Counted from the stretch's first letter, positions 1 to 11,700 are shown. The stretch: DNA of 64,000 nucleotides from Debaryomyces hansenii CBS767 (GCF_000006445.2 NC_006048.2:992001-1056000); one strand, 5' to 3'. Notes: generated by a model not told the origin, from the sequence alone. Program-made: numbers and translations.

Positions 1-685
1 TATCAATGATAAATATGGTAAGGGTGGAATAGCGGAACAAATGATAAAGTTCAATGGATTGCCATTAATCGAATCGAAGGAGGAGTATAGATTTAACACA
101 ACAGTGAAAAGTGCTATGTCAAATATCACTGTTGCTTTTCCAAGTGATGAATCGGAAAGTATCTCATTGAATCAGTTAAAGAAGTTATTGACAAAAACGA
201 CCTATAGTGGGTTCCCAATTATTCAATCCACAGCTCATCCTCGGGTTATTGGATATATTACGCGAGCTGACATAAAATACAATCTTGAGAATACCGTAAG
301 TGTCGGTGACAGTGTTAAATGCAATTTTAATTCTGAACAAAGTCAGGATTCAGAAGATCACATAGAATTTGGCGCCGTTGTTAATAGACACCCATTTACA
401 GTCAATGTCACTACTACCTTAGAGTATGTCTTGGATGTCTTTGTGAAATTAGGACCCGGATTTATATTGGTGGAACAAGAAGGGTTACTTGTTGGAATAA
501 TCACGAGAAAGGACATTCTCAGATATGAATATAGTGTACATGCAATGCATTCCAATAAAGATTTGGAGTCTGCTCATGCCGCATTTGATGAAAGGGTTTG
601 GCATCTCATGAACTATTTTGCAACTGCGCTCAAGAAAAATATAGGTAAACTACTTCATAACGACGAATATCGATATATACATTAG
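1..685 (+). CDS. GEF1: CLC-type chloride channel/transporter, C-terminal part (5' end outside window)
   Basis: The reading frame is open from base 2, so this is the 3' end of a larger gene. The visible 227 residues are the cytosolic tail of a CLC chloride channel or Cl-/H+ antiporter. Two CBS domains can be seen. The first contains SGFPIIQSTAHPRVIGYITR and the second contains GFILVEQEGLLVGIITRKDI; both show the typical 'G-x-I-T-R' ending of a CBS repeat. In yeasts the Gef1 family acts in Golgi, endosome and vacuole membranes and supports cation homeostasis and copper loading of Fet3. The membrane domain lies upstream of the window, so the assignment rests on the tail alone. The next gene (URB2) is convergent, with its stop codon about 50 bases away. 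Confidence 0.8.
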   Translation, partial: INDKYGKGGIAEQMIKFNGLPLIESKEEYRFNTTVKSAMSNITVAFPSDESESISLNQLKKLLTKTTYSGFPIIQSTAHPRVIGYITRADIKYNLENTVSVGDSVKCNFNSEQSQDSEDHIEFGAVVNRHPFTVNVTTTLEYVLDVFVKLGPGFILVEQEGLLVGIITRKDILRYEYSVHAMHSNKDLESAHAAFDERVWHLMNYFATALKKNIGKLLHNDEYRYIH

Positions 686-734
686 TAATTAAACGTTTTT
701 ATTAGATGCTATATGCCACAATAGATGTACCGGA

Positions 735-3700
735 TTATTCATCCTTCCACTTACCATGTTCTTTATAATCTGCGTATAAAGTTCTATAATATGTTTTTCC
801 AGGAATATCTAGCGAGGAACTAACAAGTCGCAATTCAGTTTGAGAAAGAACGTTAAAAATACTAAATATACCACCCATTAATTCATCATTAACTTCACTT
901 TTGAAATTGTTCTTCAATGCAATATTAATATAGTTTAACAAAAGTATTGGTAAATGCTTTCTGAGTGATCTTTTGATCAATGCGGATGTAGAGTTCAATG
1001 AAGATTGCACCATTTCCTTTGATGATGTATTTGATGGTTCACATAAATTGCTTAACAAACGGGAATATGCACCTGTAGCCTTTGTAGATGATGATAAGTA
1101 ATTATTTTCAGATTTGAGATTTTTGATCGAAAGAGGTGCCAACAAAGAAACGCATGCGTTAATTATAATATGATGACGAGATGATAACTTGAACCTATGG
1201 AAAAGCAAAATATTTGACATAACATGGGTTAATTGAATATATATATCAACAACATGTTCCAATTTGGCGAATTCAGGTTCACTTAAAGAGTACGAAACTC
1301 TTGTTATTAAAGATATCGTAGTTTCCAACGCATATTGGTTGAAGCACCAGGTCATGCCACTTAAGCTTGTTTTCAAAGTCGACAATATGGAAACTATAGA
1401 GTTATGTCCAGATAACGAAATCAACTTGTATTGTGTCAAAAACACTGATAACGTCTTAATAAATAAAGTGGTACAATCCGCCTGATATTCTCTGTTTAAA
1501 GATTTGATCAACGAGTTGGTGATTCTTACCAACGAAGACATGTATCTGGGATCCTCTTCAGTATTGACTGAATGCAATACAAATTCATAGAACATTTTAA
1601 AATCATCTTCATTTGCAGAAATTTTGTCAAGATATGACATCAAAGCCATTGTCATCTCATCAATATCAGCCCCGAATTTCACGTCTAACGAGATAAATAA
1701 ACTTGAAATGAAGACCGCATCATTAAACGAAGGCCCTGATACGTTCGTTAATAATTTGAATAATATTACTCTAACTTTATTAATTTGATCATTATGGGCC
1801 GAGGGCAATTTCTGTCCGATCATCTTAATTAAGGAACGGATATCGTGTGCTTCCTCACTATCATCACTTGATGTTAAGTATAGCGAGTTTAACAACCAAC
1901 AGACAATTTCGTAGTTTATATTCTTCTTGCTTTCAATTATCTTATGTAAAAGTTCTTTTGTGGTCTTTACAAAAAGGTTAATTAATGCTTTTATCATTCC
2001 CTCAAGGTTATTGTCAGTATTCTTATGCTTTGTATTAGTCAAAATAATGACTAATGCTGCTTGAAATTCTGACGGTAGCTCCAAAATATTCTTTGTTTTA
2101 AAACCTTTGAAGAAATCATTCAAATACTGAATCGATTCCAAGATATAGGTTTTGTTTGTTTCCACGCTGTACTGGCTTAAATTTTGGTTCCAGATAGATT
2201 GTAGGATTTCATTAGATAATTGTAATGAAGTTTGTACCGATGTTTCCATTAATTTTAATGATAACTTGAAATCCAATTCAATTGATGATTTAAAAGAGGG
2301 TTGAATTAATAAATGCCTTAAGGCAACCCTGGAAGACACATTAACGTCATTATCTTGGGAGCAACTAAATGATCCAAATATCGCGTCGATTAACTTTTTC
2401 TTGGAATACTTATCAAAGCATTGAACTGGGATAACCGATATCAAGTTGATAAAACCAACTGAGCCGTCATTTATTCCGTTAGCAAAGTTTTCAATTAATA
2501 TAATTAGTAAAGCATCAACCATGTTCCTCTGTTCAAAAAAAACGTCACCATTATTTTCAAAGTAGTTCAAAAGATATGATCCAAAATCTAATTGATTCAA
2601 ATATAACCTCATGATTTCAAGAGTTTGTGATTTCGAAAAGAATTTGTCAATTAGTACCAACCATCTATTAAATAAAGTCATAAGCACATAACGAATCTTA
2701 TCTGATTTCAAGGTCTTCAAATATTTAACGAAGTCTTTATTATATTGGTTAAACGATCCATCATTTCCTGTAATTTCGATAAGACGAAATATGGTATAAT
2801 AATAATATTCTGAGGAACAGACAGGTGAATTGGAAACATAGGAGATAAACTTCGGGTTGTTTTCCAATACCTCTTCATTATACAAACACAAAATATAGAA
2901 TCTAATTTCCCAGAAGCTACTTGTCGGTTCAGTGAATAGTTTACTTTGACTAAGTAGGAGCTTCTTGACAGATTCAACTTTATTTAATGGGCAAATCAAC
3001 AAACCTTTAATAATGGAATTTGTCAAAGGTAAGGCATCACTCTGTCCAAATGAAAACGATAACAATATGTTCAACTGATTCGTGGACAAGTTATTGATTT
3101 TGCTTGAGATGATATCAATGAATTCACTAGATCTCCAAATTGAAGCTTTACGAATTATATTAATCCAAATATTTTGAAAAAACTCAACAAACTCCCTTGC
3201 TTTAATGTAGGCCTCTGCTACGCTTTTACCAATATCTAATATAGTTTTACTGTTCACACTACTTGGTATATTTGAGAGAACCTCTTCGGCATTATTCATT
3301 GCCAATTCGATATCCAAATTGAATAAATGGATGACCAAACTCCAGTTTATGTTATTTTTAGAATTAGATTTAACTTCTTTATCATAGATCGACGAGAAAA
3401 ATTCAGTTGATAATGATTTATTGACACTTGATAATATTTCTAACAATGTTTCAGACATTTGATTGAACTTTTTAGTGTTGATTATAGAGAGGAAAACCTC
3501 TTCACATAGTTTCATATCTTTGCTTGATAAGTTGTTTATAACCAAAACGAACAAATACTTGAGTGATTCGAACGAAATATCATTAGCATATTTAGATAAA
3601 AGCAATTCGATGTTTCCCTTCAAGCCACCAATTGAATCCTTATTAAATATCACTTTGCATATTATGTTCTGAATTATAGTTTTAGACTGAGATAAGTTAG

Positions 3701-4346
3701 ATTTTTCTTCTTCGCTTTTGATAAAATGTAATGCTGGTGGAATAAATTCTCCGAAGAATTTGGTTACACTCTTCTTACTATACTTATAGTTAACGTTGAG
3801 TTGAGGTATTTGATAAAGTTTGTAGATTACATCGGTCCAGTCGTTGATAATTTCGTCACTGAAATTGATTTCGTTGTATAAATGATTTAAAGACGTAACG
3901 TAGGATGCAAGTAAGTTAATCGACGAATTGTCATCAATTTCAATGTAAAAATCGTTCATGACTATATTAGTTGTTTGCATCACATTTTCCAATAGCTTGA
4001 CGTCTGCTTTTTGATTAGAGTTTTTTAATATGTTTGTAAGTAAATCAACGAATTTTAGCTTTTTCATCGATCTATTCCTAGATATTTTATCATTATCTAA
4101 GCCTATCCATACTTTTCTGAATAAGATCCAGCATTGGGTATCGTATTTCCAGTTCTTAAAGTGGTTGTTATCGTTGAATCTATCGCATAACAAATCGAAG
4201 ATGAAAATGTGTTTGTTAGGCAAGTGGACGTTTATAGTGTCATCTAGAATTTGATTTGCAGTTAATACAATCTTGTCCAACGAGCCACCTTTCGCTCTTA
4301 GAAAACGTGTTACGCCTTCTGCTGTATTCAATGTATCCATGACCAC
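735..4346 (-). CDS. URB2: Nucleolar pre-60S ribosome biogenesis factor Urb2/Npa2
   Basis: This encodes 1203 residues, close to the roughly 1170 of S. cerevisiae Urb2. The protein is an almost entirely alpha-helical, HEAT-like scaffold with no catalytic motif. The strongest family signature is the C-terminal end, residues about 1130-1203, with GGIFSIFNVLSQTEL and the closing YYRTLYADYKEHGKWKDE, which is typical of the Urb2/Npa2 C-terminal domain. The family works in the nucleolus with Npa1 and Dbp6 in the earliest pre-60S particles. The promoter carries RRPE-like and PAC-like elements (see 4408-4437), as expected for a ribosome-biogenesis gene. Confidence is high from the C-terminal domain and overall length; the central repeats are not diagnostic. 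Confidence 0.85.
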   Translation of the reverse strand: MVMDTLNTAEGVTRFLRAKGGSLDKIVLTANQILDDTINVHLPNKHIFIFDLLCDRFNDNNHFKNWKYDTQCWILFRKVWIGLDNDKISRNRSMKKLKFVDLLTNILKNSNQKADVKLLENVMQTTNIVMNDFYIEIDDNSSINLLASYVTSLNHLYNEINFSDEIINDWTDVIYKLYQIPQLNVNYKYSKKSVTKFFGEFIPPALHFIKSEEEKSNLSQSKTIIQNIICKVIFNKDSIGGLKGNIELLLSKYANDISFESLKYLFVLVINNLSSKDMKLCEEVFLSIINTKKFNQMSETLLEILSSVNKSLSTEFFSSIYDKEVKSNSKNNINWSLVIHLFNLDIELAMNNAEEVLSNIPSSVNSKTILDIGKSVAEAYIKAREFVEFFQNIWINIIRKASIWRSSEFIDIISSKINNLSTNQLNILLSFSFGQSDALPLTNSIIKGLLICPLNKVESVKKLLLSQSKLFTEPTSSFWEIRFYILCLYNEEVLENNPKFISYVSNSPVCSSEYYYYTIFRLIEITGNDGSFNQYNKDFVKYLKTLKSDKIRYVLMTLFNRWLVLIDKFFSKSQTLEIMRLYLNQLDFGSYLLNYFENNGDVFFEQRNMVDALLIILIENFANGINDGSVGFINLISVIPVQCFDKYSKKKLIDAIFGSFSCSQDNDVNVSSRVALRHLLIQPSFKSSIELDFKLSLKLMETSVQTSLQLSNEILQSIWNQNLSQYSVETNKTYILESIQYLNDFFKGFKTKNILELPSEFQAALVIILTNTKHKNTDNNLEGMIKALINLFVKTTKELLHKIIESKKNINYEIVCWLLNSLYLTSSDDSEEAHDIRSLIKMIGQKLPSAHNDQINKVRVILFKLLTNVSGPSFNDAVFISSLFISLDVKFGADIDEMTMALMSYLDKISANEDDFKMFYEFVLHSVNTEEDPRYMSSLVRITNSLIKSLNREYQADCTTLFIKTLSVFLTQYKLISLSGHNSIVSILSTLKTSLSGMTWCFNQYALETTISLITRVSYSLSEPEFAKLEHVVDIYIQLTHVMSNILLFHRFKLSSRHHIIINACVSLLAPLSIKNLKSENNYLSSSTKATGAYSRLLSNLCEPSNTSSKEMVQSSLNSTSALIKRSLRKHLPILLLNYINIALKNNFKSEVNDELMGGIFSIFNVLSQTELRLVSSSLDIPGKTYYRTLYADYKEHGKWKDE

Positions 4347-4407
4347 TTGGAGATGTCTGGTCGAGTGGTATGCAAAGGAAAAAGCGTTGCAATTTTACTG
4401 TAGCTCG

Positions 4408-4437
4408 CTCATCTTACAAAATGATTTTTTAAAAAAT
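4408..4437 (-). promoter_or_regulatory. RRPE-like and PAC-like elements upstream of URB2
   Basis: Upstream of URB2 there is an ATTTTTTAAAAAAT block (4424-4437) and a GATGAG core (4408-4413, read on the minus strand). These resemble the paired RRPE (AAAAATTT) and PAC (GATGAG) elements of ascomycete ribosome-biogenesis promoters. The match is by eye and the A/T block is weak evidence in AT-rich DNA. The same pair occurs upstream of SNU13 and DBP9. Confidence 0.4.
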
Positions 4438-4628
4438 TCGATGGCATCAAGCGTGAGGGCCAATACGGTTGTGCATCATGATTTCCAAAGACAACCAAGC
4501 TGATACGTACAACACAATATGCTCCTTCACCCTAATCTACTACTCTACACCATAAATACTTCTACAGGTTAATAGTCCAAACTAACGCCAAGTCGAATAC
4601 ATTATTTAATAACTAATACAGTTCTAAT

Positions 4629-5009
4629 CTAGATTAACAAAGTTTCAATCTTATCCTTGATACCGTAGATTTGGTTCTTCATAGCAGAAGCTTCGTTGGT
4701 AGTGACAGATGCAGCAATGACTGGTCTGGAAACACCACAAGCTCTACCTAATGCAGTCTTCGATGGGACAAAAACGTATGGAACGTTCTTATCTTCACAC
4801 AATAATGGCAAGTGTAACAAGATTTCAATTGGTTCGGTATCAGCAGCCATGATGATGAATTCAGAAATACCTCTGTTCAAGGTCTTGGTAGCTTCGTTAG
4901 CACCTTTCTTCAATTGTCTCAAGTTTTGAGATTGTTGGACAACATCCAAGATTTGTTGTGTTAATGCAGAATCAGCTAAAGGAAAAGCCTTTGGGTTTGG
5001 AGCAGACAT
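4629..5009 (-). CDS. SNU13: U3/U4 snoRNP-snRNP 15.5K protein Snu13 (L7Ae family)
   Basis: This is a 126-residue L7Ae/NHP2-family RNA-binding protein, the same length as S. cerevisiae Snu13 and nearly identical to it. Diagnostic stretches are [20 protein letters not shown], which contacts the kink-turn RNA, and [19 protein letters not shown] near the C terminus. It binds kink-turns in box C/D snoRNAs including U3, and in U4 snRNA, so it serves both rRNA processing and pre-mRNA splicing. The start codon is supported by the conserved [13 protein letters not shown] beginning. The gene is divergent from VMA3, with about 340 bases between start codons, and its promoter carries a good PAC-type element. 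Confidence 0.97.
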   Translation of the reverse strand: MSAPNPKAFPLADSALTQQILDVVQQSQNLRQLKKGANEATKTLNRGISEFIIMAADTEPIEILLHLPLLCEDKNVPYVFVPSKTALGRACGVSRPVIAASVTTNEASAMKNQIYGIKDKIETLLI

Positions 5010-5347
5010 GTTCTTTCGATATATAGTTTATAGGGTTCCTTGCGATAGCTCACCAGAAGATTATTGAATATCAAAGGTATTTAATATATATATTTATCAG
5101 AATTTTTCACTAATTAGTACCTCATCTCATAAAATCTTGCCATTACCCGCCTCACAAAAATTCAGTCTCAAGTTTACCCTAGCATACGAGTTAGTGATAT
5201 ACCGGACAAAATCGTAGCTGAACAACCGCCAAATGTTCAATACAAGGAAATTCATCATCCCTTTAATCAAGAAGTCAACTATTTGAAGTATTGATAACCA
5301 ATTAAACAGTTGAATCAATTAAGAAGACCTCATAATAATTATCCGTA
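5010..5347. other. Shared intergenic promoter region between SNU13 and VMA3
   Basis: This divergent intergenic region holds the PAC/RRPE module listed separately and AT-rich runs such as TTAATATATATATTTA near 5080-5095. No further gene is supported. Confidence 0.5.
5098..5130 (-). promoter_or_regulatory. PAC/RRPE-type module upstream of SNU13
   Basis: Read on the minus strand, bases 5121-5130 give ATGAGATGAG, close to the PAC consensus, and 5099-5109 give GTGAAAAATTC, close to RRPE. The pair lies roughly 100 bases upstream of the SNU13 start codon. Confidence 0.5.
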
Positions 5348-6032
5348 ATGTCTGATTTATGGTATGTATTTCGAAAATAGCCTGAGGAGTGTCAATTAGA
5401 TTGTAATCGAGGAACATGGCGAATGCTACGAAGTTAGCAAATCGGGGAGATAAGAAGCATTATTAGTTGATTGACAAATCGTGGTAGATGACAGAGAAGC
5501 TAAATGGGCGAAGAAAGCTGAAATATAGAAATAAGAATAATTAAGGTACTAACCGAGTTCTAGTCCTGTTTACGCTCCTTTCTTTGGATCCATGGGTTGT
5601 GCTGCAGCCATTGTGTTCACCTGTTTTGGTGCCTCTTACGGTACTGCTAAGTCAGGAGTTGGTATTTGTGCCACCTGTGTGTTGAGACCAGATTTATTGG
5701 TTAAAAACATTGTTCCAGTTATTATGGCGGGTATTATTGCCATTTATGGGTTGGTTGTGTCAGTGTTAGTTACCGACTCATTGAAGCAAAAACAAGCCTT
5801 ATACACCGGTTTCATTCAATTAGGAGCTGGTTTGTCAGTCGGATTATCTGGATTGGCAGCTGGTTTCGCCATTGGAATTGTTGGTGATGCCGGTGTCAGA
5901 GGTACTGCGCAACAACCAAGATTATTCGTTGGTATGATTTTAATTTTGATTTTCGCCGAAGTCTTAGGTTTATACGGTTTGATTGTCGCTTTATTGTTGA
6001 ACTCTAGAGCTACTCAAGATGTCACTTGTTAA
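5348..6032 (+). CDS. VMA3: V-ATPase proteolipid subunit c (spliced, two exons)
   Basis: The gene is join(5348..5361, 5564..6032). The first exon is only 14 nt (ATG TCT GAT TTA TG). The GTATGT donor starts at 5362, TACTAAC is at 5547-5553 and the acceptor TAG ends at 5563. Joining restores [18 protein letters not shown] and a 160-residue protein, exactly the length of S. cerevisiae Vma3 and nearly identical to it. Four membrane helices form the c-subunit of the vacuolar ATPase Vo rotor. The proton-carrying glutamate is Glu137 in [11 protein letters not shown]. The protein energises the vacuole and related acidic organelles. Leucines are almost all TTG/TTA and no CTG is seen, as expected for a highly expressed CUG-clade gene. 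Starting at the ATG at 5592 would lose part of the first helix. Confidence 0.97.
5362..5563 (+). other. VMA3 intron
   Basis: This 202-nt spliceosomal intron has donor GTATGT, branch site TACTAAC (5547-5553) and acceptor TAG. It splits codon 5 after its second base. Confidence 0.95.
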
Positions 6033-6357
6033 AGGAAACCTCAAAAACAAAAACAACTTTTGTCGTTCATTTCTTTTAATTTTTTTATTACATCGAACAA
6101 TCTCTGTCTTTTTGTACTCTAGAAGCTTACCAATTCTTTTGTATAGTTGATATCAATTGACTAGAATTAGCATAAAATGATATTTATTGCTACCTTTACC
6201 GCGTATTTGATTTCTTAGTTATCTTATAGACAAGTAAGGAATTATGATGGGCTAAGCACTTGCACACCATGTTTATTTTGTTTCCTTTACCTTTTTATAG
6301 TTTAAGAGTAAGGACGTTTTCATAACAATCTGTAAATGTTTATTTGAGATATATATA
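6033..6357. other. Convergent intergenic region VMA3/NUP85
   Basis: This AT-rich 3' flanking region lies between two convergent genes. It contains T-rich stretches (for example near 6075-6090) suitable for transcript termination and no supported gene. Confidence 0.4.
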
Positions 6358-8634
6358 TTACATGTGGTCTACGTATACCTTACCAATTTTAGCAACCACT
6401 TCGTTTCTTAATAGTTTTATTAAAGACTTGAGATCTTTGGGCAAGGTATTGCCACTTTTTTGCAAGATATTTCTCCAGTCGTAGCTCTCGGTTGTATTTT
6501 CGATATTGCTGATCGAATATTTATATAAGCTTTCGCCCTCTGTGTATTCATCATCATTAGCTTGAAATTCAAATGTATCAATCAATTCAATGATTACAAT
6601 TAAGTCCGGCAATTGGAACTTCATACCCGAGTCGATTAAGAAAGGGATAATCTGACATAATAATAGTGGGTAAAATTTTTTAGGTAAGTGATTAAATCTT
6701 ATTAAATGCACTAATTTGGATAAATTATCCATAGCAGTGGTACTGCGTGATTGCTCCAACGATTTGAAAAATTCCACTAAAACAGCGTATGGTGAAAGAC
6801 ATTGCCTTATGACAGGATGTATTTCAAAGCCAGTATCAACTTTATGACATATAATATTATTTATTAACTCATCCTTAATCGGTCTATTATTCACCAAACT
6901 ATCTTGAAAGACGATATCCCAGATAATATGATGAACTTGCTTCATACCCTCATTTGACTCATTAGTCATCGAATCTGGATCATAGCAATTAACAAACATA
7001 TTTAGAGACTCATAAAGATAGCCATCCTTCAATGATTTGTTTCCGTAAACCTGGTACAACTTTCGAGCAGTGTGAATTAAGTTCAATTTGGCACATATTG
7101 TCAAAGTCCATTCTAAGTCATCATTAGTTTTGCATTCATAATGCGGTAAGAACTCTGATATTGTATTACGATTGTTGACGGATGATTGTGAGGAACTAGA
7201 AATATCGTTATTAGATAGCAACCCAATCCCAACGGGTACTAAATAATGTGAGTTTAAGCATTGGTATGCATGTGTAGTCAATAAGTATTCTGAAATAGTT
7301 TTCCTGTTAATTAATTCTTGTAAATCCTTAGAGTTTATGGCGGAATAATAATTGTTCAATAATCCTTTAAGCTCAAGCAATCTTGCAACATATGCAGCAG
7401 TAGCGGAGTCGATTGTGTCAACAGATACCAACATTTTTAAGAATTTTTCTTCTAAAATATTAACAAAGCATTGCTCACTTATTATACTTAAAACATCACT
7501 ATCTTCAATCAAAGCAGGAGGCTTCTCACTAATTGCAACATTAAAGTAATCTTTAAATAATTTATCATCATCTCTAACTTGATATAAAGACAATGCCGTA
7601 TATATTTCATACCATTTATCGCAATGTATAGCAATTGTTTTAGGTAAGCCAGTAAGTATGCATAATAAATCATAAATTTGATTAAGGATGATTAAATCTT
7701 TTGAGTCAGTTATGTTGGCTTTAAATTTCAGAAACAAATCTCTAAACTCACAACAGGATAGTTTCCACTCATGAAATTGATGTTTCATGGACATACTAGT
7801 ATAGTTTTTTAATAACATTGAGAAGTCTTGTATAACTGAGAACAACTCTGGAGCATTTTCCTCTAACTCTTCATATTGTGATTTCTCTATTGCAGCAATT
7901 GCTTGAGTGAGTAGACCTCTAGTGATTAGTTGCGATAAGTAAGTATTCCAAAATTGGGGATGAGTATAAGGCTTAGGGGAGTTTACCATAACAGACTCCA
8001 CCAATTCTTTATCAGGTTTATAATCAAATCTATTAATCCACTTAGCTATCGATTCTGGCTTCATTCTAGTATCAGAACAAAAGTAATTAGCATGAAGACA
8101 GTCTAGTATACTCAATAAATAATAAAATTGTTCTGTTGTCTCGTCATCAACGCCAATGCTTTCTATATCGTGTATGTATTGAGTTAAGTTTTCAACAATT
8201 TTAGTAAATGCTTCATCGATTTTATGCATTCTTTGCGCTTTCCTGGCACTATTTCCAAATTTTGCAGAAGTGCTAATCAATCCAATAGGATCCTCGTCAT
8301 CTTCTAAATCAATTCGGGTAATATCATCATTTGTAAATCCTTCAATTATTTTGAACAATGAGTTTATATATTTAGTATACGACTTTGAAACATCATTTTG
8401 GGTCAAACTGTCCTTATATTGTCCTGAATCAAATTGAAACTCAATAACATCATCTGACTTTAACCAATCTTGCAATCTTATATAGTCTTGTTTTGAAGGT
8501 TTATCTTTCAATGGTTCTGATGCGGAACTATCGCTGAACGATTCTGTTTCTGAAGATGCTGAGTCATCTGGAATTTCCAACATCTCAATGTCATCAAACT
8601 TCTGACTCAAAGTCGATGGTTCTTGATCACCCAT
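6358..8634 (-). CDS. NUP85: Nuclear pore Y-complex nucleoporin Nup85
   Basis: This encodes 758 residues; S. cerevisiae Nup85 has 744. The N-terminal 60 residues are acidic and Ser-rich (DDSASSETESFSDSS), followed by an alpha-solenoid typical of the ancestral coatomer element ACE1. The stretch PQFWNTYLSQLITRGLLTQA around residue 230 and HEWKLSCCEFRDLFLKF around residue 290 are the best family matches. Nup85 pairs with Seh1 on the short arm of the Nup84 (Y) complex, a structural coat of the pore. There are no FG repeats, as expected for a scaffold nucleoporin. The gene is convergent with VMA3 and lies in the same direction as the gene upstream of it, with about 130 bases between. Confidence 0.85.
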   Translation of the reverse strand: MGDQEPSTLSQKFDDIEMLEIPDDSASSETESFSDSSASEPLKDKPSKQDYIRLQDWLKSDDVIEFQFDSGQYKDSLTQNDVSKSYTKYINSLFKIIEGFTNDDITRIDLEDDEDPIGLISTSAKFGNSARKAQRMHKIDEAFTKIVENLTQYIHDIESIGVDDETTEQFYYLLSILDCLHANYFCSDTRMKPESIAKWINRFDYKPDKELVESVMVNSPKPYTHPQFWNTYLSQLITRGLLTQAIAAIEKSQYEELEENAPELFSVIQDFSMLLKNYTSMSMKHQFHEWKLSCCEFRDLFLKFKANITDSKDLIILNQIYDLLCILTGLPKTIAIHCDKWYEIYTALSLYQVRDDDKLFKDYFNVAISEKPPALIEDSDVLSIISEQCFVNILEEKFLKMLVSVDTIDSATAAYVARLLELKGLLNNYYSAINSKDLQELINRKTISEYLLTTHAYQCLNSHYLVPVGIGLLSNNDISSSSQSSVNNRNTISEFLPHYECKTNDDLEWTLTICAKLNLIHTARKLYQVYGNKSLKDGYLYESLNMFVNCYDPDSMTNESNEGMKQVHHIIWDIVFQDSLVNNRPIKDELINNIICHKVDTGFEIHPVIRQCLSPYAVLVEFFKSLEQSRSTTAMDNLSKLVHLIRFNHLPKKFYPLLLCQIIPFLIDSGMKFQLPDLIVIIELIDTFEFQANDDEYTEGESLYKYSISNIENTTESYDWRNILQKSGNTLPKDLKSLIKLLRNEVVAKIGKVYVDHM

Positions 8635-8765
8635 GATGAATTATTGTACGGTTAGGCTTATGCTATTTTATTCTATTTAGTATTCAATAATATGTAAATT
8701 TTCTAGAAAACGACAAAAACAAAAAAGTCGTGTAGTTGACAAATAAGAACTACTAAATGCAGCAT

Positions 8766-11700
8766 TCATAGTAAGCTACTCTCGTAGACCAATCTTTGTA
8801 GGAGCCTTTTGTTCTTATAACAGACTTTTAGACTTGTCTTCATGTCGTTCAACAATTCTTCATCTGTTTTGTTTCGTTGACCAGAATTGTTAAGCTGATG
8901 GTCGCGCTTAAGCCATTTTCTTATTATTGCCAAATCAAACATACCGAAAGCATCTTTTCTTATATAATTTCCAGATTCATTCTTAGATAAGGTTCTCCAA
9001 TCTTTTGTTGAGAGCCAATTACTATAATTGAGCGCCTTTGTTGTTTTATTTGTCAAAGTTAGAGTTTTCAGATACGAAATCAACTCTGCTTGGCATTTTA
9101 CTAAGATTTTTTCGATGTCTTCTCTTGATTCTTGAACAACTTTGCTCACACAATATAACCCACCATTAACCGTACCAATAACAGCAGTTGTATGCAAAAG
9201 AGGTTTGATTTCATTAACTTTATCGAATTTCAACGCAAAATTTTGTTTTTGGGCGGAATGATCGATGACCTTAATAATATTAATCTGTTCTCCGATATTG
9301 AATGCAAACGTTTGATCTGCTTCATTGTTATCGGGATTTATTTGAAGGGAAGACAAATTACCCAAGGAGTCACCAAAGATGACCTCAGTCTGGTCTTCAA
9401 TATTTTTGACAGCATCAAAACTTGAGAGAAAATATGGATCAAAGCTGCATCGTATTTTCAGCATAGAGAGCTTGATGTGAGCTTCATTGGTTTCACTTTC
9501 ATGGTCATCATCAGTAGGATAATTAAGCTCTCCAATATATAAACCCTTCATTATATCACCCATTATAATATATTTATCAGTTGAAATAGCACCAAGTGCA
9601 TATATAGGCAATTGAACAATCGAACCTGTAAGTAACTGCCAGACTAAATTACTCCTATCTGGGTCATAAATCAAGTCTACTATGAAAGTGATGTTGCCTC
9701 CAACAATAAACTTGAGTTTATCACAATCAATGAGTCGTACAGTCTGTGATATTAATTCAGAACCATCAGATAAACCAAGTATATCTATCAGCGAAAGCCT
9801 CTTTATCTTATTCTTTTTAATATGGAATATCAGGAGTATCTCATTCTTATTGGGGCTATTACTTAGAATAACGAATGAATGTTTTGGAATCATCAGCTCC
9901 ATACCGCTTGGAACCATGCATATGTCAACTATATCCCAAGAGGAATTATTTGCAAAGTCGAAAATGTCAACAACATTCATTGAAGAATCGTCAATTAGCT
10001 TCAAATATGAGTATTTTTGGTATTCACCATTGATTGAGTTTATTTTATTTTCAAAGCAAATTAGTATTGACAAATTCGAATGGGGAATGTGTAACGATTT
10101 GGTATTTGATAAATTTGAATACATTATAGTATCGTTTGCATATTTGCTAGAATCTTTCTTTAACGAATACAAAGTTACCTTGTTTATACTCGTAGACACG
10201 AGGAGTTCTTCTTCATTTAAAAAAATTATATTATTAATATTATTGACCTCAGCAATTGGAACAAGTTTGTAGAAATTTGTTTCGTCAATAAATAATCCGA
10301 ATATCTGGTTTGTATCAGCCATAAGAATATTGTTATTTTTGCTCTTGAAAAATCTATAAGGTAACCCAGATGCACACTGTGATATAACTGTTTGTTTGTT
10401 ATTTACTTCAGTATTCAAATCAAAATAGACTTGACCAACTGATCCATTTCCAGACAGGAAAAGAAGCCATATAGATGAAGATACGACGTTATCTTCTAAT
10501 AAGATAGCGCAAGAAGAAATCCCATTAGTCGAATCAAATACGGCTTCTTGAAGAAGGATTTTGGCCTTGGGCAAATCCTCCGAAATCATATGTAGCTCAT
10601 AAGACCCATCATCGAAAGCCGCTAATAACAAGAATCTGTTGTCGCAAATATGAACCAAATCAATTTCAGTTACTTGTTTGAATTCGGACGCTAAGTTAAA
10701 CCTTTTAATAATATGTGTCCCCTTTTGCATGTAAATTTCATTTTTGGACGTCAAATATACAAATGTACCACTTTCCATAATTTTGCAATAAAATATCCTT
10801 TCGTTTGTCACCGCCTGATTATTTATGTAGCATCCCTGCTCAGTCGCAGATATCCTATCACCATCTATTATTCTCTGGTTTAATACTAGCTCAGGAACGC
10901 CACACTGAAAATCACCAAGTTTCCTGAAAGCTGAATTAGACCCCTTCGCTTCAAGTAGATATTCTCCATTAATCTTCCCATTCATATCCTTAGTGGCAAT
11001 ATGATAAGTTTTATTCTGCACGTTAAGTAACAATATTTGGCTGGTATCTAAGGCTGTACCAAACTGCTTGATACAAGTTAATTCAAAAATATTATTATGA
11101 ACTTTTCTAAATTCACCACTATCATAACCACCACCACATGTCAAAAGAGTCCGTTGCATACCGGTAAATTTAGTATCGATATTTAATAAAGGTGGAGACG
11201 AGGGAATAAATTGAGAGACATTAATGAATGGCTTTTGTTGAAGTATCTCGAATAATATTGATTGAGATAACTTGGAGGAGGCAAAAAATATATTCTTATC
11301 GATATGATGAACGTCACTAGCAACAGTAGTCATCCCTAGCTCAATAAGGCTGATGGAACTGATAACTTCCGCTCTTTTTCCATTAAATTTGGAATCAAAA
11401 TAAATAATATACGACATTCCAGTATTGGTTACAACCAAAATCCTATTGTCATCTATAATAGTATAATTGGTAAAGCTACTAGTCATTAGTTCCGAATAAC
11501 TACTAGAGTCTAATTTCTTGACGACCAATTGCTGTTCCCCATTACGTGAAAGGAAAATACTGTCACCTTCGTTTTTAAGTTGCAAGTTTACCATTGGATT
11601 AGCAAAATAAAAAATATGAAGCGAAGTCAATACTAAAAGCCCTCCCGTTTTTGGCGCTATAATACATGTAGGAGGTTCATCAAATTCTTCGAATTGAATA

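Noticed and set aside
9682..10272. 196-codon plus-strand frame inside the DDB1/MMS1-like gene
   Set aside because: It lies fully within a 1210-codon gene on the other strand and shows no family similarity; it results from low stop density in that frame.
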